This document shows positions 11,537 through 22,984 of a stretch of DNA of 64,000 nt, piece after piece. Numbering within the stretch: the stretch's first letter is position 1; each line of letters starts with the position of its first letter. The notes beneath the pieces are model-generated. The model saw only the letters and a program-made list of their open reading frames with translations, was not told where the DNA came from and did no database searches. Source of the stretch: Takakia lepidozioides (Eukaryota > Streptophyta > Takakiopsida > Takakiales > Takakiaceae); assembly GCA_030704615.1 (NCBI GenBank), contig CM060731.1:84982756-85046755 (forward strand), written 5' to 3'. A program made the translations under genes and the position numbers.

Positions 11537-12016
11537 TGTGGCTGTAGTAACAACAGGGTCAGCTACTGGCACAGTGACTTGTTGTGGTGTTGGTGGCACT
11601 GGCTCTTGTACCATTGGCATCTCCTGCACCTCCTGTGAAGAAGACTGAAAAGCCAAAGTTCTCGCTTTTAAATAAGAAGCCATTAGCTGTTCCTCAGGTA
11701 CACAGACTCTGTTGTCGATATTTGAAGTGAGGTCCTCCACTTGAGTCTGCAGGCCGTCTACATCCTCCTGTAACTCCGCTATCCTACTATATACATTGTC
11801 TATAGTAATTGTGGCAATGTTCTGCACTTGCAGTCTGAGCTCATTCATCTCGCTTTGGGTGAGCTTTCGTGGTGTTTTGCCCTCCACTGGCCCTTGTGCT
11901 AACCAGACCTGCATAAGGTGGTTATCCACTAAGTTTCTGCTTGTTTTCTGGTACTTTACCACATTGAGCAGCACAAGATGCAATCGCACTTTCTGAGTTA
12001 TTCCAGTGGGGATCAT
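11474..12016 (-). CDS. Antisense ORF between pol and 3' LTR
   Basis: An open 180-residue frame on the opposite strand has ATG at 12016. A coiled-coil segment (IAELQEDVDGLQTQVEDL) lies in the middle, followed by a Pro/Gln/Val-rich tail. It overlaps the coiled-coil ORF tail to tail and the next ORF head to head by about 39 bases. Antisense extra ORFs near the 3' LTR are known in some plant Ty3/gypsy lineages. It could also be an inverted piece of a sense ORF. Function unknown. Confidence 0.4.
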   Translation of the reverse strand: MIPTGITQKVRLHLVLLNVVKYQKTSRNLVDNHLMQVWLAQGPVEGKTPRKLTQSEMNELRLQVQNIATITIDNVYSRIAELQEDVDGLQTQVEDLTSNIDNRVCVPEEQLMASYLKARTLAFQSSSQEVQEMPMVQEPVPPTPQQVTVPVADPVVTTATSQPPQPGTSESLLLSEFVHI

Positions 12017-12643
12017 TGGGTCTTACCTTCAGTGCCACCTCATATGTACCTATATGAGGCAAAAGTTATGATGCAAAAGGATTCTCAAATTCGTTCATGG
12101 TTTCATGCGGCCTGGAACAATTTGTCAACACAGAAATTCGGCCCTGACGATATTTTCTTTAAGGGACATGAAGGATGGAAATACTTGCACAATTCACAAG
12201 TCATTGGTACCCCACTCACCTGGACAGACAAAGAGCTCAGGGTCTTCACCAATTTTGCCATTCAGCGTTTGCAGCAAGTTTTAAAATTTAAACTTCCAGA
12301 CATGGTAGGACAACATTGTATGCCCCAAAGGATTCCACAAAAAGTTCGACAGCTAAAACACCTGAGAGGAGATGAGGATTCTGATACAACTGTTTCTTCA
12401 GCGGACTCTTTTGACATGGGAGAAGACTATGCAATTCAGATGGTAGAGAAGAAGCGACGAGGGTCTCCTATGCCTGAAAGATTACCTCGATATCAGCCTC
12501 CAGAGGGCCTCACATATCCAGGTAGTGTTCAATCATCTCCGTCAACCAGTGACAGACCTCGGGCTCATACACAGAGTCCTTCACGAGACTCTCAACGTCA
12601 GAAAGGTACTCGCTCACAAAGGTTTGCTAATCCCAATCAGTAA
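11978..12643 (+). CDS. Unknown ORF before the polypurine tract of the gypsy element
   Basis: A 221-residue open frame has ATG at 11978 and stop at 12641. The N-terminal 110 residues look globular, with aromatic residues in IRSWFHAAWNNL and HEGWKYLHNSQV. The C-terminal half is Ser/Pro/Arg-rich and probably disordered. I do not recognise the family. It ends 22 bases before a polypurine tract, so it belongs to the retroelement. A gag-like or plant-mobile-like fold cannot be excluded. Confidence 0.4.
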   Translation: MQSHFLSYSSGDHWVLPSVPPHMYLYEAKVMMQKDSQIRSWFHAAWNNLSTQKFGPDDIFFKGHEGWKYLHNSQVIGTPLTWTDKELRVFTNFAIQRLQQVLKFKLPDMVGQHCMPQRIPQKVRQLKHLRGDEDSDTTVSSADSFDMGEDYAIQMVEKKRRGSPMPERLPRYQPPEGLTYPGSVQSSPSTSDRPRAHTQSPSRDSQRQKGTRSQRFANPNQ

Positions 12644-12664
12644 ACCGTGAGGACACGGTTTTTT

Positions 12665-12678
12665 GAGAGGGGAAGGGG
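12665..12678 (+). promoter_or_regulatory. Polypurine tract of the gypsy element
   Basis: GAGAGGGGAAGGGG lies just before the TGTT that opens the 3' LTR. This is the usual plus-strand primer position in LTR retrotransposons. Confidence 0.75.
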
Positions 12679-12681
12679 TAA

Positions 12682-13507
12682 TGTTAGAGGACTATCTGGG
12701 ACTTAGATACTTATACGGGATCTGTGAGGTGCCCTTAATTTTTGCACAGACAGAGACCAACAGGAGCCTTAGGGGTGACAGCAGCGCACTTTAGAGGGGG
12801 GTTACACAGCCCGTCACAGTCCGACACAGCCAACACAGCCAGACACAGTCAACACAGCTCGTCACAGCCCGACACAACCCATCACAGCCAACACAGCCCG
12901 TCACAGTCCGACACAGCCGACACAGCCAGACACAGCCAGACACAGCCGTCACAGCCAGTCACAGCTTGACACAGTCGCACAGCCAGTCACAGCTTGACAC
13001 AGCTGTCACGACCATAGGGAACGGATAGCAGGACAGGGAACGACTGTGGGGAACAACATCTGCGAATGGAACATGTTAGTACACGGATGACGACGGTTAG
13101 TGAGGGAAACGGTTAGAACAACGGGTAGGAAGATAAAGCCAGGAGCGAGGACGGGAGAAGGATCACTTCTTGGGGAATTCTGGGAAAGGGGAGAGAGATC
13201 ACTTGGAGAGGGGACTTCGGACATCACGGGAGGAAAGGAGGAGAGAGAGCATCTCTGAGCGGAAGGAGGGAGAGCACAGAGTAGGAGGAGGGCGATCTGT
13301 TGATGCTTAATGAATGCAAGCAGTAGAGTTGTAATGTAGAGCAGATTAGACACTCCATGGCTTCAGCCTGATACTTGATAGATATTAATCTGATACATAC
13401 TTCATACTCACACTGTGTAGAGAGATCTGAGTGAAGCTGTGGAATGAATGGATGAGTTGATGGGATCTGATAGATTGCTGAAGCAAACTGATACTTAATT
13501 ACCAACA
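12682..13507 (+). mobile_element. 3' LTR of the gypsy element
   Basis: It starts TGTTAGAGG right after the polypurine tract and ends TACCAACA, giving TG..CA ends with a TGTT/AACA inverted terminus over about 826 bp. It contains a CACAGCC-type minisatellite. No second copy of this LTR was found upstream of the gag at 50.7 kb, so pairing of the two gypsy halves rests on the pol break only. Confidence 0.65.
12815..13010. repeat. Minisatellite inside the LTR
   Basis: About 20 degenerate copies of a 7-12 base word (ACACAGCC, GTCACAGTCCG, GACACAGCC). The length of this array would make the LTR length-variable between copies. Confidence 0.8.
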
Positions 13508-13619
13508 GTAAAGTAACTAGCTAACATGAATGCGGGAAGGAAAACAAATAGGAAACACCCCCATGATACACTAGCTGTAGGTCATGACTGATTGTTCTGA
13601 GCGGGCTAAGTGCTTAGAG

Positions 13620-13980
13620 ATTTCCAACTCTTCTATCTTGGAGTTTCCGCCTCGGATAGCAAAGGGATGGGTGAGCAAAAGCCGCGTGACACATATGACC
13701 CAAGGGACTTTCGCCGAGGCTCTCCAAGTACTCTGTATCGACTAGGGCGCACTCTCCACTGGCTGACATGAGCCGTCTCATCACGGTTTTGGAAAGAGTA
13801 TTTCAACAACTTCCCTTTCAAATCGTACACCTCTTTCTCCAAAAAGATGGAGCCATTCTGAAGCTGAAAACGGGTAGCCAAGACATGTTCCAGAACAATT
13901 GCAAATCCATTGTCAAGGACTTCCTAGGAGAACGGCACTGGTTTGTTGTCAGAGAAGAACTCCGCTTCAGAGGAAGCCAT
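13620..13980 (-). pseudogene. N-terminal fragment of SWIM transposase, copy B
   Basis: ATG at 13980 on the minus strand, an in-frame stop about 18 codons later, then NGFAIVLEHVLATRFQLQNG and EKEVYDLKGKLL, then WRVRPSRYRVLGEPRRKSLG. These align with the start of transposase C (DDGFAVVHEDE, QKEVYDEDGNL, WRVLPGTYRVFGKERRQSAG). Everything after about residue 120 is lost, and the fragment stops about 110 bases from the gypsy LTR. It is divergent from ParB-MTase gene B with the same polarity and nearly the same spacing as in unit C. Confidence 0.75.
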
Positions 13981-14740
13981 CTTCCTTCCTCGCGTACGTT
14001 GATACCTTGCTATCGCAGACCTTCAGTGTAAATCGGTTTACTGATGTCTCCAGAACACAGTTGAAGAATGAGCAGAGAATATGGCGGAGGAAGCTCAGAC
14101 GACGACTGTGCATATTCTGTTATTCCTTCCAGATATGCAGCCGTCCATTTTAATTACTTTTCTTGTGGGCCCAGTGGTCAGAGTATCCCTATGAGCAATG
14201 TCGGCAGCTGTTAAACCATTCATCAAAACCTCATCAATAAACATAATAACAAGCCGACTTCCTGGAAGCACGCCACAGGATCTGAGGGTGGGATTGCAGA
14301 TAAAGTAAATGTATCTTTATACTACTACCAATGATCATGCGCACCTGGAAAGTTCAAAATGTGAAACGAACGTGGGGTTGGCTAACAAGGATGAACGTGT
14401 ATGATATCCCAAAATTTGTCATCAAACTCTCGTTCATTTACATATATTTGTCTAAGACTGTGCGCCAAGATTTCTGGGATTCGCTGTTATTTTTAAATAT
14501 TGAAACCGTTCTAATAAAGAACACGCCGTTTATTTTGGGCGACACACATCAGACATCGATAACTAAATACGAACAGCTATACACTAATTGCTGGCATGTG
14601 CACTATTAAGGGAACAACTATGTGTAACGATCACGCGAGAGGGAATCCGATGCTTCTAGAGACAAGCAACAACGCATGCAATCCCGCAAGAAATCGGGAG
14701 TCATTTCGTTTTTCTACTTTTCGCGCTTAGAGGGAGAGTG
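13981..14740. other. Intergenic region between divergent SWIM-B and ParB-MTase B
   Basis: AT-rich, without a supported gene. By position it is the bidirectional promoter of the pair, as at 60093-60863 in unit C. I could not align the two intergenic regions by eye. Confidence 0.4.
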
Positions 14741-15294
14741 GTAGTCAAGCTGGAGAGGGTTCCTTCTACAATACGAAAGAGAAGAAAGTCTCTTTATTTT
14801 ACTTCCCTTAGAGAGAGACGCAGAGCAAGAGAGCAAATGACGAGGCGTCGTTTGTTGGAGAACACAGGGCCAAGGCAGTAGGTGAACGCGGAGACTGATT
14901 CACAAGAGCAGACCGAGACTGAGGCAACGGCTGTGACATAGTCGGTGATAACAGTGCGCGTTGGAAACCAGCCTGTGGATGCCGAGATGACTCGTAGGGA
15001 AACTGAAGGAGGTGGAAGTACGAGGAACGCTGAACCGGGAGAAGGTCCAGAAACCCTAGAGCAGACAGAAATTCCAGCAGATGTGAGAGGGAAGAGGAAA
15101 GCTGCAGAAGGGGATCCAATTTCAAAACCTAAGAAGGCGCCAGTAAGTTTTCTCTAACTTACATTTCATTGTTGAAGATCTGCGTAGAGATTGAGTGGAA
15201 TGTCCCAGAAAGGGATTGTCGCTACCGACCATCACCATGAAACAACGATGATTTGCTTTCTACTCCTCTGTTAAGGGTTTACCGCACAATGAGT

Positions 15295-15975
15295 GGGTGA
15301 CTGACGGTACCGTCATTCACTGTTGTTCAGATCATACAGTCTGTCTGATTGCCTTTCAAGCAGTCCTTCCTCTTCCCTTCTTTAGCAGGAACAAGTCATT
15401 GAAGTCTATTGAATTGCAAGCGTCGTCAACGCCATTCGATTCTCCTCATGAGATTTATGTACCTATGTGTTTGAAGAGAGAGTCAGGGTCAGCATATTCA
15501 GTCATAATGTTTTGCAATGCATTTTCTTTGTTTGAGGTTGAACAGATAGAGAAGTGGAAAGGCGGTACCGCCAATCAAAGATTTGAAGACCATACTGTAG
15601 ATTCAGGTAGAGTATCGATTGGAAAGTAGACAAGAAACAGTGAATGCTTGCGACGTTCATCACAATGGAGTCAATCTGAATAATCTGCACTTACTGTCCG
15701 CCCTAAACTATACTGAATGTCGTTGCCGCCAATCACTTACACATATATGTCATTGCACAACACCGATCCGGCAGGTCCTTGTCTTTTGTGATTGTCGTTA
15801 ACGCTGTTCGCTCTTGCTCAAAACCTTTCTGTTCATGTGTCCCTAGAATCATAGTGTTTTGTTTTGAATTCGGCAGGATCAGCTTTGCTTGTGTAGATGG
15901 TTCTGAATTTGTTTCACACCATTCATTGTAAGTTGAGACAAGACAGAGTGATGGTCGTTACCGCCGTTCACTATT
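15295..15975. repeat. Degenerate palindromes in intron 1 of gene B
   Basis: Seven palindromic words of the GAATGnCGTTnnCGnCATTC type occur near 15298, 15415, 15556, 15640, 15715, 15788 and 15949. The first has a perfect core, TGACGGTACCGTCA. They sit 70-160 bases apart and resemble the hairpin units of intron 5. This is the same intron that holds the hairpin satellite in the other copies. Confidence 0.6.
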
Positions 15976-17839
15976 TGCACATTACTCAGTCAGATTTGAA
16001 TGGCATTGTGCAGAAAACTGTGAGGTCCAAGCCTACAGGATCAGAGGGGAAAGGATCTAGAGATGGGGACGAGTCTGGAAAAAGCTCAAAGAATAACGAT
16101 GAAGGAGATGAATATGAAGTGCACTACCTTGACAAGGTGAAAGAACTCATGTCATTCCAGAAGGTAAACTCTCAGGAGGTTATAAGGGACATGCTCGTAT
16201 CTGGAGGGCGTCTGGACATCCCTCTGTGCCGGATGATATCTATGCCTGTTGTGCGTCCACATCTTTCCCATGACATAACAAAATTGGAGAGTGATTTTGT
16301 GCATGGATACAGACTTGGTGCACAAGTTTTTTATGTGTCACTGACGGATATAAATGGGAAAAGCACATTAGTGTCTCCAGAGATCAGTGATACCTGGGAT
16401 GAGTGCTGGAAAGATGCTAATGAGGAGTTTGAGCTGGGCCTCATGATGGGAAAGAACACCAACAATTCTGCAACCACATGTTCTACGTCTGGGACGGCAA
16501 TTACCGATTGCTGGCATGGATGGGATACATTCATAAACATCATGCGAAAGACAAAGACAAGCATGTTGCTGTGGAGGCAATGGTTTTGGATCCTGGAAAC
16601 GACATCGCTAGGCTTCTTACAGCTATGCACGACGTGAACAAGTAAGTCATCCTAGAGACTTCATTCCCTCTGTAGTGTCTTGTTAATCCCAAAAAAACAG
16701 TGTTAAGGAATGCAATGTTTCCAATGTTTTTTGCAGATCGACAGAGAAATCGCATGTGACAACAAGCTTGGTCCACACACTATTCCGAATTCAGAGGATT
16801 GGTCTGATGAAGCTGGATGATTTTTGGACAGTACTCCCCCCCAATATAATCAAGAAGTGCGAAACAGGAAGAGCTGCAGGCACTTGGTATTCTTTGACTC
16901 GAGAGACGTTTCTGGAGTACATGTATGCGGTAAGCCCGAGTCTGTACTCAGTTTACTTTTCGAATACATGTTTGTAGTCCCTTCGGTGCTAATCACTATT
17001 TGAATCAATGTAGCAAGAACTGGCAGAGGCAACTGAGAAGGGAAAATCCGAATATTACCGCACACTACACCAGAGGAACTAAGGACATCAAAGGGTGTGG
17101 AAGCAGCAATAAAGAAGGAGTTTGAAATGCGAAGAACCAAATTGATGTCCGCCTTCGGAAAGCAGCTTAGAATAGTAGATCCTGGACTTGGTTCTGAGTT
17201 CCTTCAGCAGATCAAATCTCACTATGACAAGCATGTGCATCCGGAGATGCAACAGGATAAATTGCACCGGCTGGCCATATCCATGGTCGACCCACAAACA
17301 AAAATAAGGTGGCTAGAGATATGGAACTCAGATCAGACAGTAAAGGACTTGAATCAGTTCCCAAATAGCACCATACAGCCTGGCACAAAGGTGGAAGGAA
17401 TCAGTGATTTGGTGTTTGATAACTGGCTCCACAAGGCTACATTTTGGAGTCAGGTGTGTATTCAAATAAGCCGTTTTCTTTTCTTCAATTATGTGATGAG
17501 TATCTTATTTGCAATACTGACAAATATACAATTTGCAGCTCGAAAAAACGCGCCGTCATTGTGCTGGATCAGACTTTGAAGGACTTGAACATTTCGATTG
17601 TTTCCCCTCCCCAAATGTCATTGGAGGCATACATAAGGAAGTGGAGAGGTCTCACTTGGAGATACTGTTTTTTCCGGGAGTTCTCCAAAGATGGTAACAT
17701 TTTACGGTCCAACGACTTTGACAGTCAGGTTGGAGGAGAGTGGGCCATGATGCGAGTTGTGTACATGTGCAATATCATACTGGAAACTCTACTGCACTTT
17801 TTGGGAAATAATTAGGCTTCATAAGGATTGTAATCATAG

Positions 17840-18640
17840 ATCCAAATTGAATGTCGTTGAGAACATTCACTTCTTTGTCTGAGTCATTCTTAAGCGAGAA
17901 TTTGAATTCACCTGGATTAGGAGCTTAGGGTGTAATTATAGTGTCCCTAATTAGAATTGATAATGTCCCTGAATGGCGTTGACGACATTTACATCCAGAG
18001 TTGTTAAGAGGTCCTCAAAGTTATGTAAGTTTTTGTAATGTCCATAGAGTTTACAGTGAGGGTTCCTCACTCCAGTTTGTTGAATGTCAATGCAGACATT
18101 CAGTTGTTCTGCAATGCTTTTGCCTCTTGCGAGAAATCTTGAGGCTTGATTAGCTGTGTTATCAGAGATCCAAAGTGAATGTCGTTGACGACATTCACTT
18201 CTATGTCTGTGTCATTCACCAGCGACAATTTGAATTTACATGGATTAGGAGCTTAGGGTGTATTTATTGGTTCCTTGTTCGGAATTTTGTGAATGGCGTT
18301 GACGCCATTCACATCCAGTGTTATTATGAGGTCCTCAGTGTTATGTTCGTTTTGAATGTTCATTGAGTTTTTAGGGAGGGTTCCTTACTCGAGTTTCTGA
18401 ATGTCGTTGCCGACATTCAGTTTCCATCCAATGATTTTGCCTCTTTTGAGAAATCATTAGGCTTGATTAGCAGTGTATTCACAAATCCAAAGTGAATGTC
18501 GTTGATTCACTTCTATGTCTGTGTCATTCCAAAGCGAGAGTTTGCATTCACGTGGATTAGGGTGTATTTGCAGTATCATTGAATGGAATTTTTTGAGTGG
18601 CGTTGACGACATTCACATCCGGAGCTGTCGCGTGGTCCTG
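17840..18640. repeat. Higher-order palindromic satellite in intron 5 of gene B (about 320 bp, 3 hairpins each)
   Basis: Palindromes such as GAATGTCGTTGACGACATTC occur near 17850, 17972, 18084, 18177, 18292, 18399, 18495 and 18596. Every third unit is most similar, giving a period near 320 bp (about 2.5 copies) made of three subunits of about 105 bp. Flanking words (TTAGGAGCTTAGGGTGTA, GAGGTCCTCA, GAGGGTTCCT) repeat at the same period. Confidence 0.8.
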
Positions 18641-20952
18641 AAACGTCCTTGGAGAAATTCTCAGAGCCATTTCATTTCATGTTTTTTTCATTCTGTGCTA
18701 TTTGCATCTTACTCACTTCGCGCTTTGGTGTGTTGGGATTTATCTCCTGTTTAACAGGTACATGAAATATGTGCTTATGGAAAGAAATCACCTGAGCGGT
18801 ATTCCAGACTATCTTGACATGTGGTCGGACCCTGCAAACGATCCAACCATGTATACTGCAGGGATATTGAAGGACTGGAGTCCTTCTCACTTCAGAGACT
18901 GTGGCTGGTACTTTGACTGCCCACCGGAGCACACGACCTTTCAAGAACAACACATGAAATATTTGAACAATAATGCTGAGATGCTGGCGCCTCTGACTGA
19001 CGAGCAGTACCAAAGAAACATAGCAACATTGGCTGCTAAGGAGTCTGATGCTCAGGGAACGCCGCAGAAGGGAAAGAAGGCGGGCCACAAACCAAAAGAC
19101 AAGGCTCTTGATGTCATAGCCATCTCACCAGCAAAACCAAAGGACAAAGACAAGTCCAAAGAGAAGGAAAATGACAAGGGGAAGGAGAAAGAAAAGGAGA
19201 TGGAGAGTGGGCAGGACTTCACTGCTGGAAGATATACCCGCACAGTTCAGTGCGTGTTCGATGCCAAGCCACACCCTAGGAGAGATTAAAATTGTCAATG
19301 AGGGTTGGCTGGCGATGATGCAGAGTCGAAAGAGAGGATACACTGGGGTGCCTTCGCCTACCTGGGACAACATAATCTCATTCCTCAATCTGGTGAGAAT
19401 TCCAGTTTCTTTCCTTTTTCTCTGAAAGTTTCATTGGCAGTATTTCAGTCTGGTTCTTTGAAAACATTCTTGCCATCATTCTTAAAATAAACATGTCTGT
19501 TGCAGGTGAGCGCTGGTCCCACCTTTGTGTGCGGTGTGCAGAAAACATATGCGGCTGACATTGTCATTCTCGACATCCCGGATGGCCAGACTGTGCCAAA
19601 AGTTCTTCCAAAGGGCAAGACGCCAGGTTGGAACAAATGCGAGGACAACTACTAGAGTTGGGTGTTCGGGTTCTGTAATAATTTCCTCTCTGATGCAAGG
19701 ACACTTCTGCTTTTTCAGTCATGTGACAAAGATAGTCGTCGGGCATTGGCATCATACCTGAAGTCTTCAGGGTTTGAAATTTTGCGCACATGGAATTGTG
19801 TGAACAGCCTCTACCTTGTGAAAGGGGGTTTCCCTGGTCAGCTGGTATGTCGTCTCCCTTCTGCTTGTGCTTTCATGATGAGTTTCAATGTTCTCTGCAG
19901 CTCCACTCTAGAAGAATCTGTCATGATCGACATCGATCATCACCGATTCGTGATAAAAATGATTGTTTTATGCCTGAGTTCTGAATAGCCGATGTACACA
20001 CTTCCACTATAGATTGTGTTTACCACACTAACCTGCTATCTTTGGCAGACGAGGATGTTCGAGGCGATCTGCCTGCGGAGGATTTGCACCTCAAAGACAC
20101 CATCCTCCGTCCGCAGCTTTGAGATTTCTGACCAGGGTTGTTTCGTCAACCCCCCCTATGAACCGCATGTCGATGACATTTTGTACAACTTCATGCAGTC
20201 CAGTCAGACTCTGAAGAGACCAGATGGCACTCCCTGGAGAGGTACAAAGGAAAAATCCCCAACGTTCATGCAAATACTGCTGGAGTCATGCAACCACCAC
20301 TTTGCACGGGTGGTCGATCTTTCTGTGTCCACAGGTTCGTTCTCTCCCTTCCGAATTGATTTTCTTTCACCAGTTCCATTTGCTTAAATCCCCCCACCAA
20401 ATTGTTCATGTCCTCCTGTCTGGTGCAGGAGCAACTTACCATGCATGCAAGGCAGGCGGAAGAAGCCTTTTTGGCATGAAGGGTGATTCTGACCTCTACA
20501 ACACAGTGCTCCTCCCCCTTTTGTCTGGCTCCACTTCAGGCACACAGACTGATCGGATTCAAATTCAAAATGATGGCGATCCCGAAGATAAGCAGGTTGA
20601 CAACGACTTTTCATGTGAGTAAGTGTTAAACCCACTTTGGGAGTCATACTCAATTTCTCAATAACATCAAAGTTACAGTAATAACTTTTTCAGGCTGTCT
20701 TTCAGGAAAGGCAGCGGTGGATCTTCAGGAGATACAGTCATTTGTGGCGAGTCTGTTTTCGACAGCCCCCTTTCCAATTTTCTGCTTCCTGATTATGCCG
20801 AAGCAATGGCACTTCACGCGGCCGAGTCCCTATCCCCTGAATTTTTACTGCCCGGCCGTAGGTGTAGCCAGCGTAGATCCGGAGTTCTTAAATACTTAGA
20901 CTTAGATGCAGAGGAAGCGGGGATACATTGTACTGACTCTGAGTCAGACTGA

Positions 20953-21480
20953 ACTATGTTCTTTTAATATTCTGTTTCATCCTCTTTGGAAAACGTTGAA
21001 TCCCCTTCCTCCACCGTAGTTGTTCCTTTGGAAAGAAAAATAATCAAAGAATCAATTACCATTTAAATTGCAATATGTATGAATCCATCTCACAAACCTC
21101 CCTTACTCTTGTCATATCCATTGTGCTTTCATCTACAGTGTATTCATGCGTGCTCCATTCATGAATGTTTTCCTTTGTTCAGCATCCATTGTACATTCAT
21201 CCTTTGTACTCTTTAATCCACCCCACAAACCTACCACACTCATGTCATATACGTTGTGCATTCGTCTAAAGTTTTAGTCATGCATCTTCCTGTCATGAAT
21301 GTTTTCCATTGCTCAACATCCATTATACATTCATCCATTTGACTCTTATCCATCCCTCATTCATCCATCTACATTCATTTTTCACACTCATCCATCTATT
21401 TATTATCCAACTGCACATTCATCCATCCTTTATTCATCTGTTGCTTTCAGGTGGGAATGACCACTGCCTTTTATTATGTC
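20953..21480. repeat. ATTCATCC-rich low-complexity stretch
   Basis: After the end of gene B the sequence is full of CATTCATCC-like words and of an imperfect duplication around 21110-21320 (CCTTACTCTTGTCATATCC and CCACACTCATGTCATATACG). No gene is seen. Confidence 0.6.
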
Positions 21481-21662
21481 GTCCAGCTTGTTTCCGTGGT
21501 AAAGGGTGCCAATCCGCGGGAATACACTCCACTTCTTCGGGCGCGTGGTGACGCGCTCTTCAAGTGTGATGACGTGGAGTGAGCCCCATGATGTGGCATT
21601 GGCGCAAGGTGACGTGGCGTGAGCGCAGTTGCGCTCACGCGCTCACGTGACTAGGCTCACGC
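21480..21662. mobile_element. Putative right end of unit B transposon
   Basis: AATCCGCGGGAATA is followed by GGTGACGTGGCGTGAGCGC and several GCTCACG/CGTGAGC words. This matches the order of motifs after gene A (9825-9962). The outer border is uncertain; the unit probably ends near 21660. Confidence 0.5.
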
Positions 21663-21837
21663 CGAGGCATCCCCGTTAAGTGGAAGCCCTCACCTGTGCC
21701 CGTCCCAAAAACAACCACAAAGCATTGTGAGTTAGTGAGGATGCACGAGGTGAATGGCAGGCTTTCACACTTGCTATTGAGGTCAAATACACATGAATCT
21801 AAGTACAGAGAATGCCAAAGAAAGCAGGGAAGCAAGA

Positions 21838-21838
<1 letters not shown>

Positions 21839-21892
<54 letters not shown>
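21839..21892 (+). repeat. 54-base poly(A) tract
   Basis: An uninterrupted A run of about 54 bases. It could be the tail of a retroposed copy inserted in + orientation, or a slippage-prone microsatellite. The 180 bases before it do not match any gene I recognise, and the poly-Lys/poly-Phe ORFs across it are artefacts. The interval 21893-22430 shows no supported gene. Confidence 0.85.
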
Positions 21893-21894
<2 letters not shown>

Positions 21895-22439
21895 TTTTTA
21901 CTGTTCGGGGGATGGTCGCCATCTCTCCACAAACCCAGCCATGCAGGGAGGTCTCCGCCAATACCATAGCACTGCTACCTTAACCAAAGCAAAGCCTTGC
22001 CAAGCACAAGAGCAAAAAAGAGCTTTGTCTCATAAGGTAGGGTTTATAAAGGGGGGGGAGAGAGACTTCCTTAGTCTACCAGGACGCCGTCATTCATCAA
22101 AGATCCAGAGGGAGGGCTCCTAGGGAAACTCCACAACCAGGCAAGCAATACCTCCACCATCACTGCCTATGTTCCCTTGTGCAGAAAACAGACAGACGAG
22201 GCAGTGAATCTTCTCTCATCTCTAAGTCACCGCCATCGCCTTAAAGAGCCCGCAGTGGCGGCGCTCACAAGAGCTTTAAACACTCCAGGGATTGGCAGCT
22301 CACGGGGTCTGCAGCACGAGCACCATCGCCACCTCCAAGCCGCCATCGCGCGCACTCTCGCAGCGCAAAAGAAAGAAACTAGGGTTGCGCAGGGCTTTAC
22401 CCTGTCAGGCTCGTCATTCATCCCTTTCTAGGATGAGAA

Positions 22440-22790
22440 ACATCCACCAAAACTTAATACCCGACGGACGCTGTCCGTTTCCCATCCAGGGAAGATGAAA
22501 AAAAATCGGGTGTTCATCCTCTGCCTTGAACCCGACGGATGTGGTCCATTTTTCATCCAGGTTAGATGAAAAAAATCGGGGCTTTTTCATTCATTTATAC
22601 CTGTCTTGAACCCGACGGACGTAGTCCGTTTCCCATCCAGTGTGGATGAAAAAAAATAGGTACTTCATAATCATCCATAGGTATTTTGGTCCCGTCGGAT
22701 AAAGTCCGTTTTTCATCCATGGTGGATGAAAAATGACGGGTACTTTACAATCACAGTATAGTCCGGATGATATCCGGGTAGGTTAGGATG
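22440..22790. repeat. Tandem repeat with two short hairpins per unit, about 80-87 bp, 4 copies
   Basis: Units start ACCCGACGGACG and read through GTCCGTTT, CATCCAG..GGATGAAAAAAAT. Each holds ACGGACnnnGTCCGT and CATCCnnnnnGGATG inverted repeats. Copies begin near 22460, 22530, 22610 and 22690, and a diverged tail reaches about 22870. Confidence 0.8.
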
Positions 22791-22984
22791 AAAAAACATC
22801 ATAGGTATTAATGAAAAAAATTCTCACCAGGAGAGAATGATGTATTCTGGATGAAAGTCATCAAGATTCCTTGCAACCCATATTTTTAATTTTTCAAAGA
22901 TGAAAGTTGGGACAACAATTCCATGAACCCAGTTCTCAGAGGGAGAGAGAGAGTCCAAGGATGGCAGAAGCGGATACCATTGTA

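Larger units (their letters stand above)
14750..20952 (+). pseudogene. ParB/Srx-like plus beta-class amino-methyltransferase-like gene, copy B (10 exons, decayed)
   Basis: Exons: about 14750-15142, 16014-16641, 16737-16929, 17014-17453, 17539-17766, 18758-19392, 19506-19844, 20049-20334, 20429-20618, 20706-20952. Four internal exons have exactly the lengths seen in gene A (193, 339, 286, 190). Exon 1 has a basic block (RKRRKSLYFTS) and an acidic tail. The ParB part gives FYVWDGNYRLLAW, then KHVAVEAMVLD and HDVNK. The methyltransferase part gives VILDIPDG, then FVNPPYEPH, RGTKEKSPTF and VVDLSVSTGATYHAC. Lesions are in-frame stops at 14879, 14939 and 19653, and frameshifts near 16455, 17075, the A run at about 17543, and 19230. 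This is a clear pseudogene unless the assembly is poor. Large introns 1 and 5 carry palindromic repeats. Confidence 0.75.

Noticed and set aside
21635-22123. Poly-Lys and poly-Phe ORFs
   Set aside because: They only read through the poly(A) tract.
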